Below are positions 1 to 10,115 of a stretch of 21,771 nucleotides of DNA, in pieces. How positions within the stretch are numbered: the first letter of the stretch is position 1; each line of letters opens with the position of its first letter. The translations under genes and the position numbers were made by a program. The notes under the pieces were generated by a model that did no database searches, was not told the origin of the DNA, and worked only from the letters and a program-made list of their open reading frames with translations. The DNA is from an uncultured Bacilli bacterium. GTDB taxonomy: Bacteria; Bacillota_I; Bacilli_A; Mycoplasmatales; Mycoplasmoidaceae. The stretch covers positions 1 to 21,771 of the forward strand of contig CAJGBT010000015.1 of assembly GCA_904501665.1 (NCBI GenBank). Direction: 5' to 3'.

Positions 1-31
1 CATCATGAGTTATTTGAGTGTATAACATAAT

Positions 32-65
32 TGCTCCCTTTCCGTACTAAAGGGGGCACTTTTTT
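32..65 (+). terminator. Rho-independent terminator for a gene left of the window
   Basis: Ten base pairs can form between 32-41 and 49-58 (TGCTCCCTTT with AAAGGGGGCA, including one G.U pair), around a 7-nt loop. Six T residues follow at 60-65. Stem, loop and U-tract orientation fit an intrinsic terminator on the + strand, so it probably ends a transcript that starts outside the window. Confidence 0.75.
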
Positions 66-84
66 ATATATTTACAAAATTAAA

Positions 85-122
85 AAGTGCTCCACCTTTA
101 TTTTATCAAAGGCGTTGCACTT
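85..122. other. Second stem-loop in the left intergenic region
   Basis: The outer stem AAGTGC (85-90) pairs with GCACTT (117-122), and the inner stem CCTTT (95-99) pairs with AAAGG (108-112), with internal loops between. Read on the - strand it is followed by a T-run, so it could terminate leftward transcription. Read on the + strand it lacks a U-tract. Its GTGCTCC and CCTTT/AAAGG elements resemble those of the hairpin at 32-58, so the two may be diverged copies. Confidence 0.45.
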
Positions 123-138
123 AATAATTCAATTTGGG

Positions 139-166
139 AAATTTCTCCATAAAAGGAGGGATTTTT
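139..166 (+). terminator. Third stem-loop followed by T-run
   Basis: Ten pairs form between 139-148 and 155-164, including two G.U pairs, around a 6-nt loop. T residues run from 162 to 166. It could be a second + strand terminator or part of the upstream region of the gene at 225. Its stem is weaker than that of the first hairpin. Confidence 0.4.
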
Positions 167-187
167 ATTATATGAATAATTTTAAAA

Positions 188-193
188 TATAAT
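188..193 (+). promoter_or_regulatory. -10 box for the gene at 225
   Basis: A perfect TATAAT lies 31 bases before the ATG at 225, immediately after the last terminator-like hairpin. No convincing -35 box is visible, which is common in mollicutes. The gene also has an AGGGA ribosome binding site (214-218) six bases before the start. Confidence 0.55.
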
Positions 194-224
194 ATTTACA
201 TTAATTTATTATTAGGGATTAAAA

Positions 225-1589
225 ATGCTAAACAAAATTAAAGATAAAAATTTTTTCTTTGCCTATAATTGAAATGAAACTATTCAAGAAATTGAAACTA
301 ATATTTTAAATTTATTAAAAGCAAAAGAACAAACCTTAGATATTGAACTAAGTGAAAACATTATTTTAAAAGTTGTTATTGATCAAGAAGACATTAAACT
401 TTGTTTTAATGAAAATCTAACAAACAATAAAAAAAGAGAATTTATTGATGTTATTAAAGATTTTAAAAATAAAGATCTCAAACTTTCTATTAAAACCTTC
501 TTATCAAACATAATTACAAAATATTTAGAACAAAAATTATTTAAAAAACAGTATAAGTATATTGATATCAATACTTATTTTTATTATGACATTAATTTAC
601 AACAAATTTTAAAAAGTAATGCAAGCTTAATTATTGGTCATAAAAATATGATAGATGGCTTACTTGATTTTAAAAATAATGTCATTAAAAGCAATCATCC
701 AATTTTGATAGACTGTTCTAATAGGGTAATGTTATTAAGTGTTGAAGTAGATTTTTCAATGATTTCCAAATACCAAAACAATAATTTCCAAGAGTTACTA
801 ACGATTTTTAATAATCATTTTATAGTTAATGCTACAAACAATAATTATTTAACATTTACTTTATATATTAATAATGTTGATCTTAACCAAATCAATGAGA
901 TTATTAATGCTTTTAATTCGCTCATAAGTAATTTTAAGGAAAAAAGTATTAATCTTAAAATTGAAATTTCATTTTTAAAAGAAGCAGTAGGAAAAATTAT
1001 TCTAGATGATTTCTTAAGTCCAAATATAACTATTAACAATGAAAAAAGAATTTATGAATATAAACAACAATACTATCCTTTAGCTTGAAATAACGAAACA
1101 ATAAAAACAAATTTTATTAACCAGGTTAAAAATGAAAAAATTTTATGTGATAGTTATCTAGCATTTGTTTGATTATTTTTAGATAACCAAGCTTTGAAAG
1201 AACAAGCATTACAAACATTGATGCAAGAGCAAGCAAATTATCATAATAGCAAAATTACAAATATTGATGATTTGTATATAACATTTTGTAAAGGCGGATA
1301 TGATTTTTGATATGTTAAGCAATTTATATTAGAAAATAAAATTGATTTTAGTTTTAGTAATGAAGAAAAAAATAAATTAAGATCACAACTGATATTAATC
1401 CCTAATTTTAAAAATGATTTTGTGATTAATTTTATTAATTTGCAAATTAGCAATGAAAAAACAAATTCAAATATTCTAATAATTGTTAAAAATGTACTTA
1501 AATATTTATTAACTGCTAGTTATCAATCAAAAACAGAAAAAGACTTAAATGAAATTTCAAAAATTGATTGATTGAATTTTAAAGATTAA
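225..1589 (+). CDS. Unrecognised 454-aa cytoplasmic protein
   Basis: I do not recognise this protein. The frame is open for 454 codons with five in-frame UGA (Trp) codons, for example at 1086 and 1569, and ends in TAA. The ATG at 225 is preceded by AGGGA at six-base spacing, and a TATAAT box lies upstream, which supports this start. There is no signal peptide and no clear membrane segment. The protein is rich in Asn, Ile, Leu and Lys with long predicted helical stretches, such as residues 16-34 (NETIQEIE onward), and has no nucleotide-binding or metal-binding motif that I can see. A weak hairpin with a T-tail follows the stop. The next gene, also on the + strand, has its own promoter, so a shared role with the coiled-coil protein is possible but unproven. 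Confidence 0.85.
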
Positions 1590-1596
1590 AAAAAAT

Positions 1597-1620
1597 AAGT
1601 ATAAAACAAAAATACTTTTT
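1597..1620 (+). terminator. Weak terminator-like hairpin
   Basis: AAGTAT (1597-1602) pairs with ATACTT (1612-1617) around a 9-nt A-rich loop, and a run of five T follows (1616-1620). It sits eight bases after the stop of the 454-aa gene. The stem is short and A+T rich, and the T-run overlaps the -35 box of the next promoter. Confidence 0.4.
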
Positions 1621-1646
1621 GATAAATTTAAAACAATTGATATAAT
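1619..1646 (+). promoter_or_regulatory. Promoter for the 637-aa coiled-coil gene
   Basis: TTGATA at 1619-1624 and TATAAT at 1641-1646 are separated by 16 bases, a near-consensus vegetative promoter. The predicted transcript starts near 1653, about 40 bases before the ATG at 1692. This is the clearest promoter in the window. Confidence 0.7.
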
Positions 1647-1691
1647 TATTATGTAATTTCTATGTCCTTATTCTAGATAGCAAAACCAACT

Positions 1692-3605
1692 ATGAAATAT
1701 AAAGAAACTAATAAAGAACAAGAAAATTTAAATAAATATTCTCATAGAGATATTAAGAAACCATCAATATATTTAAATTATTATGATGATATTAATGTAA
1801 TTTCTAGGGATAAATTTGATGATAAATATAACTCCTATGATTTTGTTAGAAATGATGAGTTGTTTGATGAAGATGATAAATTTAATAATTATCGTGAATT
1901 AGATAGACATGATAGTATTGTTTCCTTCATTGATGAAGATAAGTCTTATATGCAAAATTATGATAACTTTCAAAAAAATAATATTGCTTTTTATAGTACA
2001 ATTAAAGATCAAATTTTTGCTGAAACATATAGAATTCTTGGAGCTAACAAAAATAATTTAGATAGTAGTAATCATAATGATTTATCTACTTTAGAAAAAA
2101 AATATTCTACTAATATTAAGGATGTAGATAAAATTATTGCAATTGCTTCAGAAAAAGATAAGAAATTGCTTAACTTAATTGTTAATGATAATGAAGAAAT
2201 TGAAGCACTTAAAAAGAAAGCATCAAGTAGTAACCAATCAACTACTAGCAAGACAGATGACAATGATGAACATCTACATGTTAATGATGTCCCACCACAA
2301 CCAATTAGTGACTTGGCTAATAATTGCAGTGTAGAAGATACCAATAAGACAAGTCAAGTCTCTGCACCACCAAAAGTTCCATCTACTAATAATGATGAGT
2401 TAATTAGTCAACCAAAAAAAGAATACCCTAATCCAATTTTATTAGATGATAGTTTGATTAATAAAAGTAGTAATGATGAATTTATAGTTAGACCAAGAAA
2501 AGATATTGAAGAGACTGAATATGTAAAAATCAATAATATGATTAATAGTTATCGTAATGATAAAAACTTAAATACCTTTATTAATAAAAGTACCAAACCA
2601 TTATCAATTAATGATGCCTTATTTGTTAATTTACAAGAAAAATTTTATATTAGTGAAAATGATTTAACTAGACAAAGAAATAATCAAAAAAAGGTAATTA
2701 GTGATGTGTTATCAGACTATCAAAACACCTTTAACGAAAATGTACGTTATGAAGTGAAAAAAGAAGTACAAAATATTAATGCCGGTTCAAAATCATTATT
2801 TAATTATCAAAACTTGAACTCTATAGTTAGTAATGAAAATGCCAAGAATGTTGCTATCTTAAAAGAAAATGATGATTTGAAAGCAAAAATCAAATTATTG
2901 GAAAAAGAAATTAAGAAAAATGTTAATGAACAACGAGATTTAGATTCTAAAAAAGATAACCTAGAATCACAAATTGAAAAAGTTGAAAATGAAATTAAGG
3001 AAGCTAATGAAAAGAAGATATTAGAAGCTAAATTCAAAGCGATCCCAACAATGAAAACATCTTCTACTCCAAACTTTAAAAACTATACTAATGTCCTTAA
3101 AACTAATAGTAATGAAATAAATCAACAAATTATTCATAATAAACAAGAAGTTAATGATAATAACTTAATGGTAGTTAATAGTGCAGCAAATAATGAGTCT
3201 ACTAATAATTACAATATTCCTAGAGTAGCTAAGAACTCTACATTTGTAAATAATTTATTAAATGAAAACCAAAATCCAAGTTCATTAAATGAGGCTAAAA
3301 AAAACAAACCATTTACTTACTATGAAGCTAACAACAATAGTTTTTTAAATAACAAGATTAATTTTACTTCTGAAATAAATTCAATTAAGAGTCAAAATGT
3401 TTCTTCATTACAAAATGCTATTAACTCTAAAAAACAAGAACTATTCCAAAGTTTTAACAATAACCCAGATATGTTAAATGCAAATCCTACTTCAGCAAGC
3501 AAAACAATTTTTAGCAATAAGTTTAGTGATATTCATGGTCAAGAACAAAAAGTTTCTTTAAGAGAAGCAATGGGAACAAATAACAAAAAACGAGATCTTT
3601 TTTAA
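1692..3605 (+). CDS. 637-aa Asn-rich coiled-coil protein, possible cytoskeletal element
   Basis: The 637-codon frame is unbroken, contains no Trp and has a single Cys. There is no signal peptide or membrane segment. The first ~100 residues are acidic and Tyr/Asp rich. Residues ~175-250 are low-complexity Ser/Thr/Asn/Pro/Asp. Residues ~388-455 form a strong heptad-type coiled coil (runs such as LKAKIKLLEKEIKK). The C-terminal ~180 residues are Asn/Ser rich and end in a basic tail (NKKRDLF). This architecture is typical of structural proteins, and terminal-organelle proteins of mycoplasmas are often acidic plus coiled coil, but I see no EAGR box or sequence match, so the cytoskeletal idea is inference. 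The ribosome binding site is weak. The stop codon overlaps that of the convergent protease gene on a shared TTAA. Confidence 0.88.
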   Translation: MKYKETNKEQENLNKYSHRDIKKPSIYLNYYDDINVISRDKFDDKYNSYDFVRNDELFDEDDKFNNYRELDRHDSIVSFIDEDKSYMQNYDNFQKNNIAFYSTIKDQIFAETYRILGANKNNLDSSNHNDLSTLEKKYSTNIKDVDKIIAIASEKDKKLLNLIVNDNEEIEALKKKASSSNQSTTSKTDDNDEHLHVNDVPPQPISDLANNCSVEDTNKTSQVSAPPKVPSTNNDELISQPKKEYPNPILLDDSLINKSSNDEFIVRPRKDIEETEYVKINNMINSYRNDKNLNTFINKSTKPLSINDALFVNLQEKFYISENDLTRQRNNQKKVISDVLSDYQNTFNENVRYEVKKEVQNINAGSKSLFNYQNLNSIVSNENAKNVAILKENDDLKAKIKLLEKEIKKNVNEQRDLDSKKDNLESQIEKVENEIKEANEKKILEAKFKAIPTMKTSSTPNFKNYTNVLKTNSNEINQQIIHNKQEVNDNNLMVVNSAANNESTNNYNIPRVAKNSTFVNNLLNENQNPSSLNEAKKNKPFTYYEANNNSFLNNKINFTSEINSIKSQNVSSLQNAINSKKQELFQSFNNNPDMLNANPTSASKTIFSNKFSDIHGQEQKVSLREAMGTNNKKRDLF

Positions 3606-4744
3606 ATTTTATTTGAACTTAAAACATTGTTAAAATTTTCAAAAACATTATATCCTTTATGAGTATTATTAGAAATAAAAGGAACATATGAAGGATTAAA
3701 ATTTGTTGACTTGTTGTTAGGTACAAATCCTCCTCAATAAATACCAGATGGAATTGCTCCAATGATGGTTGAGAGTTTAGTAATATCTATATTTTGATAA
3801 ACAGCTGATCCTGACGCCCCTTCTGTTAGAGCTCAATTTGCATATGGATTTTTTACTACTTGATAAGGGGCATGTAGCCCTTTTAACATTTCATTATTTT
3901 CCCTATCAAGGCTTGTTTCATATGTTTCTCAAGTATTATTATCAATTAAACCACCAGTTAATCTTTTAGTTGCTGCAGGGTTGCCAACAATGATTGTGTC
4001 TGGTTTATTATAATTTTCTTGATACTTTTTTTGAAATAAATTTGAATCATCTAGATAATATTGGAATGGATTATTATAAATGTTAGAAAAATCGGAAGAT
4101 AAATTTGTATTAAAAGTCATTTTAACAAGTGCGATATCTAGGTTATAGTTATTATTTTCATCTGAAAAGAGTGTTATGTTAGGATTTAAATTATCAGTAA
4201 TTATTTCAATTGAATTTGGATAAGGAAACGTTCCTTCATTTGCAAAAATACTTTGATATTTATTAAATTTAGGATTATATATTTCTAATCAAAATTGATA
4301 ACCTCGTGGACATTTAATTAGATAATTATATTTGGCGTTATTAGGATTGTTAGAACCATCATCACTTGGTATAGAGGATTTTTCACTAATATATTTACAA
4401 GCATCAGCAACAACATGGTAATTTGTCATAACATATCATTCAAAATGATTATTAGAATTAAGGTGATAGTATCAACTTCAAGCAGTTCCTTGAGAAGCAC
4501 GATAGTTATTTCCAATAATATCATCAACTTGAAAAGTGATTTTTAAACTATTATTTAAAAATGATGTTTGTAATTTTTTATTAGTTTTAGATAAGGGGTC
4601 TTCACTTGGTAATACAAAATCTGTTTGATTATTAGAATTTCTAGTAACTTGATCATAAATAAGATAACCAACACCACCACATACACCTAAACTTAGTGTA
4701 ACTGTTGATATTATTAAGAATATTTTTTTAGCTATTTTTTTCAT
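3602..4744 (-). CDS. Membrane-anchored trypsin-like serine protease (DUF31/MIP-like)
   Basis: This 380-aa protein starts with a basic stretch and a hydrophobic segment (about residues 7-30), so it should be exported and membrane tethered. Cys22 sits in LGVC, a poor lipobox, so a signal anchor is as likely as a lipoprotein. A full chymotrypsin-type triad is visible in order: His110 in TNYHVV, Asp203 in LDIALVK and Ser311 in GASGS. This pattern fits the mycoplasma DUF31 family, which includes the immunoglobulin protease MIP. The protein is much shorter than MIP as I know it, and no binding domain is seen, so the substrate is unknown. It is the last gene of the - strand run, 24 bases after mnmA, without an obvious ribosome binding site. 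Three UGA codons at residues 89, 91 and 103 are read as Trp next to the His motif. Confidence 0.8.
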
Positions 4745-4768
4745 TTGTTTTTATTAGTATTTTATTAA

Positions 4769-5872
4769 TTATATTACATAGTTATCAATAACACCACCAC
4801 CAAGACAAATTTTTTTATGATATAAAACTGCATATTGTCCTTGTGTAACAGCAAATTGCCCTTTTTTATAAATTAACTTCACACTCTTATCTTTATTAAT
4901 TTCAAAATGACATTTAATTAACTTTTGTCGATGTCTAAATCTTACTAAAATCTTTTGATTAGTTTTTGGGATATATTTAGGATTAATCCAATTAAATTGA
5001 TTAATTATTGCTTGCTTTGATAATAAATATTTATTTTTTTTATCTTCACTACAAACATATAAGATATTATTATCGACATCTTTTTTACAAACATAATATT
5101 TAGTTTTCATTCCTCCAAGATTTAATTTAGAATTTTGACCAATAGTATAAAAAACAATGCCTTCATGTTTACCGATAATTACATTGCTATCAATATCAAT
5201 AATATCACCTGGTTTTTCAGGTAAATAATTTTTCATAAATTGTTTAAAATTTCTTTCTCCAATAAAACAAATTCCAGTTGAGTCTTTTTTATTTCAAACA
5301 TCTAATCCTATTTTATTGGCAATTTTTCTAACTTTTTTCTTAGTTAATCTAGCTAGTGGAAAAATAGACTTATTTACTTGTTCTTCACTTAATTGACAAA
5401 GAAAATATGTTTGATCTTTATTCTTATCTTTTGCCATTTTTAATAATGAACCATATTTATTATTCTTCTTATTAGCATAATGTCCAGTGGCAATGAAGTC
5501 ACACTTCATGTTTTCAAAAGCATATTTAAGAAAACACCCAAACTTAATATATTTATTACAAAGGACATCAGGATTAGGAGTATGTCCTTTTTTATACTCT
5601 GCAATGAAGTTTGAAAAAACATAATCTCAATATTCTTTAATAAAATCAACTTTAGAAATCTTTACACCTAATACATCAGCAATTTTTTTAGCATCTTCTC
5701 ATTCGTATTGAGCATCACACTTTTCTTTTTGGTTATCATAATTTTCATGGTTAATAAAACTATCTCAATTTTGCATAAAAATTGCTTCTACTTCATATCC
5801 TTTTTGTTTTAAAAGATAACATGCTACTGCTGAATCAACTCCACCACTTAAACCAACAACAACTTTTTTCAT
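4769..5872 (-). CDS. mnmA: tRNA-specific 2-thiouridylase MnmA
   Basis: MnmA makes 2-thiouridine at the wobble base U34 of tRNAs for Lys, Glu and Gln, using ATP to adenylate the base and a persulfide sulfur. The 367-aa product has the usual length. The PP-loop motif SGGVDS is at residues 9-14. The catalytic Cys105 lies in NPDVLCN and the second catalytic Cys202 in DSTGICFIGER. The C-terminal third forms the expected beta-rich domain ending in GGGVI. Four UGA and at least one UGG codon (NQFNWIN) encode Trp. The start is supported by AAAGGA (5883-5888) ten bases upstream, which lies over the end of rel. The gene follows rel by 15 bases in the same operon. Confidence 0.96.
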
Positions 5873-5887
5873 CTTAAAAATATCCTT

Positions 5888-8026
5888 TTAAATTAATTTT
5901 CAATTGGTAATAATTGATCGATTTAGCAATTCTGTCATTAATTTTTCAATATTAGAATAATTTTTAACATATAAAACTAATTCACAATTAAATGTTTTAT
6001 TAGTTTTATTTTTTATAATAATGTAACTAGAAATAACTGCTTTATATTTTTGAATTGCTGAAATAATACTAATTGAAGTATTGTTAGTAAAAGCTCCAGT
6101 TAAAATTAATCTTGCCCGAAAATTACGATCAGTTTTCTTTAATTTTTCTTTGTTTCAATTAAGAATTATAATTTTTTGGTTTTCGTTATTTACATTAGGA
6201 CAATCATATTTATGTACTTCTAAAATGTCATCATTCAAAATCCCAATAGTACTTTGATAAGGAATCTTTGAACAACATTTAGTAATTATTATTTTCTTTA
6301 TATAATAGTTATCAGTGGATTTAAAAAGTGAATTTTCCCAAATTCATTTTCAGGAGTTTGATTTAATTTTTTTAATAATTTCATTTTTTTTGACTTCATT
6401 ATCGCCAAATAAATCATAAATATCATTCCTATTTATTTTGATAATTTTCATATTCTCTAAAAAATCTTTAATGTTATCAATATCAAATGTATTACTTATA
6501 AATTCTTCAACTTGCTTCTTTGAGACATTAGACTTAAATTTCTTATTGATATTTTTAATAAAAGAAGAAACATCACCCTCAACACTTAAGGAAATGGCAT
6601 CAATTTCATTATCAATTCATTTGATTAAATTTTCATCTCTTGTTCAATTTTTTCAATTCCTATTAATTGTTTTTTTTGGATTATAAATTATTTTAATAAT
6701 ATCACCAGAATCTAACGAAGAAAATAAACTAACTTTTGAATTATTAACATAGATATCTTTTAAGTAAGGAAAAAGTTTTACATTAGTTAGTGCTGCATAT
6801 TCAAACACATTTAAATTTTCATTAATGTTTTCTCATCTTTCATGATTTTGATTATAAACATTGATAAATTTTTGCTTAGCAATTTTTTTAATGGTATCAA
6901 TTTTTTCAAAACCATTATCTTGATTATTATCTGTAAATAAATCCTTAACTTCATTTTCAAAAGGATTGGTTTCTTTATCTTCTTTATATCGTCAATGTGA
7001 GGCAATTCCAAAGTTTGCTATTCTATCCATATCAACTGTTCTTATTTGAATTTCCATATTCATACCTTTATAAAAAATACCTGTATGTAATGATTGATAT
7101 AAGTTAGCTTTTGGTGTTGAAATAAAATCTTTAAAGGTATTTTTGACATTATAAAACATTGTATGGATGATACCTAAAATTAAATAACAATCTAATGTAT
7201 TATCTACAATAATTCGCATTGCAAATAAATCTAAGACTTCATCATCAATCTGCATTTTCTTATAAGTTGAATATATACTTTTAACTCTTGATGATCAATC
7301 AAACTTAATGTTTTTTTCTTGTAATAAAAGCACAATTTTTTGAATTATTTCTTGATAAATACCATTATATTGTTTTACTTTGTTATCCACTATTTTTTTT
7401 GTTTGTACGTAAATTGAATGATCTAAGATATTCATACAAATATCCAATAATTCTATTTTTATTTTGTACATCCCTAATCTACCAGCAAGATTTGCATATA
7501 TTTCTTTTGTTTCTAAAGCAATCCTTTTTTGCTTCTCTTTTTTAAGATGATAGATTGTTTTCATATTATGATAACGATCTGCAATTTTGATAAATAAAAC
7601 GCGTAAATCCTTAGAAATATTTAAGAAAACTTGAATTAAATATGATTGTTTATTAGCGCCATATACATTATTATGTCGATTTTTATTAGAGTATTTAGAA
7701 ATTTTAGTAACTGAATTAACTAAATAGATAACTTGTTCACTAAAAATTTCTCTTAAATCATTTTCACTTGCATTTGTATCTTCTAATACATCATGTAAAA
7801 TACCAGCACAAATAGTATCACTATCCATATTTCAATCAATAAGAATAATAGCAACTTGCAATGGATGAGTTACAAAAGGTTCACCACTTTTTCGTAATTG
7901 CCCTTCATGATATTTAACAGCAAAATGAATCGCCTTCTTTACCAGTTCAATTTCTTTTTTCTCATATTTTGAACCTTTCATTTTGTCTATGATTAAATCA
8001 CTTTTTTGTTTAATTAAATCTAGCAT
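5888..8026 (-). CDS. rel: Bifunctional (p)ppGpp synthetase/hydrolase (RelA/SpoT family)
   Basis: The product makes and degrades the stringent-response alarmone (p)ppGpp. The 712-aa protein has the length of long RSH enzymes. The N-terminal HD hydrolase domain shows His54 (VTHPLQ), His78-Asp79 and Glu82-Asp83 (ILHDVLEDT). The synthetase domain follows, with DLFAMRIIVD (266-275), YQSLHT (310-315), EIQIRT (325-330) and ASHWRYKE. A TGS-like region lies near 380-440, a Cys-rich domain has Cys584-Cys585, His605 and Cys609, and a C-terminal ACT-like segment ends the protein. Key residues of both activities appear present. Several UGA codons are read as Trp, including the W of ASHWRYKE, beside at least one UGG. 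It lies 11 bases after dnaI; no ribosome binding site is obvious, so translational coupling is likely. Confidence 0.96.
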
Positions 8027-8037
8027 ATTAATAAATA

Positions 8038-8895
8038 TTATAGTTGATATTTTTTACTTAATTTAAATACATTATTATTTATTATCTTATTTATTCTATT
8101 TATCAATAATTTAATGCTATTGGCATTTGATAGTGAAAACGGATCTAACATATATTTTTTAAATAGTTCATCAGGAGAATAGGTTGAAACAAAAATAGTT
8201 GTTAATTTTTTTTCCATTCGTTCTAATACAATTGGATAAATGATATTAGCATGAATATGTTTATCAAATTGTTCATTACCTAGTTCATCAAACATAAGAA
8301 CATCACAATGCTTAATCATTTCCACATCATCTCAAAAGTTATCTTTTCTTTTGAATTTTAATAAAATTTTATTAAAAAAGATAGGCATATTAACAATACC
8401 TACATGTTTACCTAATTTAGACATTTCATTACAAAAAGAAATTGTTAAATAACTTTTGCCTGTTGAAAAATCTCCATATAAATAAAAACTTTCTGGATAC
8501 TCTTGTTTTTTGTTCTTAATTAAAAAGTTAACAAACTTAATTCTTGAACTATCTTTTTGATTATCATCAACAAAAGCTTTTGTTAGTAATTGATTATTAT
8601 TTTCTATATCAATATCTGAATATAAAAATAGACTTTTTGTTTTATTATGAACATTCATATTTGGGAATTTATGACATTTGATTGCAACTGTTTCTAATAG
8701 ACCAAACTTATTTCTTTTTAGTTTTAAATGAATCCCACCGAAAGGACATTGATTAGTTGCTTGTTCACAAGCTTTTAGTTGTTCTAATATTTTTTTTATT
8801 TGTAATGAATTATCTTTTATCTCTTGATCAGATAAATTAGTTTGTTCTGTAACCAAAGCTATTTGTTCATTACTAAATTCATTACTCATTATCAT
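8038..8895 (-). CDS. dnaI: DnaI/DnaC-like helicase loader ATPase
   Basis: This 285-aa protein is an AAA+ ATPase that should load the replicative helicase with the DnaB-type primosome protein encoded just upstream. The Walker A motif GDFSTGKS is at 141-148 and Walker B (VLMFDE) ends at Asp203-Glu204. The N-terminal ~80 residues hold Cys43, Cys50, Cys74 and His75, matching the zinc-binding helicase-interaction domain of DnaI. A UGA codon (residue 188) is read as Trp in the middle of the ATPase domain. The start overlaps the end of dnaB: ATG at 8895 and a second ATG at 8889 are both possible, and AGG in the preceding gene lies 4 or 10 bases upstream of them. The first is annotated here; the second would shorten the protein by two residues. 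Confidence 0.92.
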
Positions 8896-10001
8896 TCAAC
8901 CTGTTTATTATTATGCTTATTCTCAAAGTGATGCTTAGCAGCATTTTTTAAATGTTGGATAATACCACGAATATCTTTTATATTTTTGCGATTAATAGTT
9001 ATAGCTATTTTTTGTAAATACATTGGTTCCAGTCTACCATTATTAATTAAGATTGAATAGTCAATTAAAATGTTAATAACAAAATCAGGAAGCTGATAAC
9101 CTATTCTTAATTTTTCAATCAACTTTACATCAATAGAACTTATCGGATTTTTTTGAATACAAGCTAAATACTGTTCACTATTTAAGCTATGATAATCATT
9201 AATGATATTTTTTAACTCTGATTCACTAATGTTGCTTAAGAATAAATTAACATTACGGTTAATTTTTTTAACAACATCAAAGTTATTAATATTTTTTTGT
9301 TTAATTAAATTATCAATTTTTAACATTAAAATCCGATTATCAATTTTAGTGTTTGCACCATCTTTATATAAAGCCTGATAACAACATTGAATAATTTCAG
9401 ATTCTAAAATTTTGTTATCTTGATAGTAAGTGTTAATGTTATTTTTTATATCATTATCAATGGAGATTAAAGACTTAGTTATTTTAAATAGTTCATCATA
9501 AAGATTATTGAAATTAAATTCTTTAATCTTAATCTCCTTAGTAAATTGTTGTTCAAAAGTTTTTGAAACATTAACTAAACCAATAAGTTGGTTATTCCCA
9601 TCAAAACAGAATTTAGTACGTTCAAACTCTAAGTCACTAACTTTACTCCGAAATAAATCAACCAACATTTGATTATTAGAAAAATTTTTTCAGTTTAATG
9701 GTTCACATATCTTAAAAATTAAAAAATCTTTTTTATGAGGATTAATATATGTTTTGATTAATCCAATTGCCTCTAGCAATTCTTTATTATGTTTTAAATC
9801 ATCTATGTTGAAATTAAGTAATTTTAAAAGATGAGCATCTTCTATAGAAACATTACTATATAAATTTTTTAAATAATCATATTCATTTAGCAATGTGTTG
9901 TACAGATCAATGGCTTTAATACCAACGATTGGTAAATATACATAATTTAACATTTTTTGATTGATATTTAAATCAAAATCACATACAACTTGATACTGCA
10001 T
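8889..10001 (-). CDS. dnaB: Primosome/replication initiation protein, DnaB/DnaD family
   Basis: The 370-aa product resembles the Gram-positive DnaB/DnaD initiation proteins, which remodel origin DNA and recruit DnaI with the helicase. It is not the DnaB helicase. The N-terminus (NYVYLPIVGIKAIDLY) matches the winged-helix start of DnaB. Residues ~290-350 (LPDFVINILIDY, then ITINRKNIKDIRGIIQHL) form the DnaD-like helical domain. Two UGA codons are Trp: one near residue 104, and the last sense codon, just before the TAA at 8889-8891. The ATG at 10001 has AAAGGA 11 bases upstream and a good promoter. It is the first gene of the - strand run, overlaps dnaI, and lies next to a DnaA-box cluster. It is shorter than B. 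subtilis DnaB. Confidence 0.9.
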
Positions 10002-10030
10002 ATTTATTTACATCCTTTCTAACAAGACAA

Positions 10031-10058
10031 AATATATAACTTTTTATTTTTTTTTCAA
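10031..10058 (-). promoter_or_regulatory. Promoter of the dnaB-dnaI-rel-mnmA-protease run
   Basis: On the - strand TTGAAA (10058-10053) and TATATT (10036-10031) are spaced by 16 bases, 30 bases before the dnaB ATG. AAAGGA (10018-10013) gives the ribosome binding site. The five genes downstream overlap or are separated by at most 24 bases with no terminator visible, so this probably drives them all. Confidence 0.6.
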
Positions 10059-10115
10059 AAATTAGGGAATATTCTAAATTAGTTATTAACTAAAAAACAC
10101 ATATTATTAACAATT

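Noticed and set aside
3585..3610. A-run and T-run around AGATCT as a terminator between the convergent genes
   Set aside because: The stem would be only A-T pairs and lies inside the coding sequence; too weak to call.
6438..6686. 82-codon + strand ORF opposite rel
   Set aside because: It is antisense to the TGS/linker part of a well supported Rel protein and looks like reverse translation of that region.
7383..7391. TTATCCACT, an 8/9 match to a DnaA box
   Set aside because: It is isolated inside the rel coding region with no second box nearby; one such match is expected by chance.
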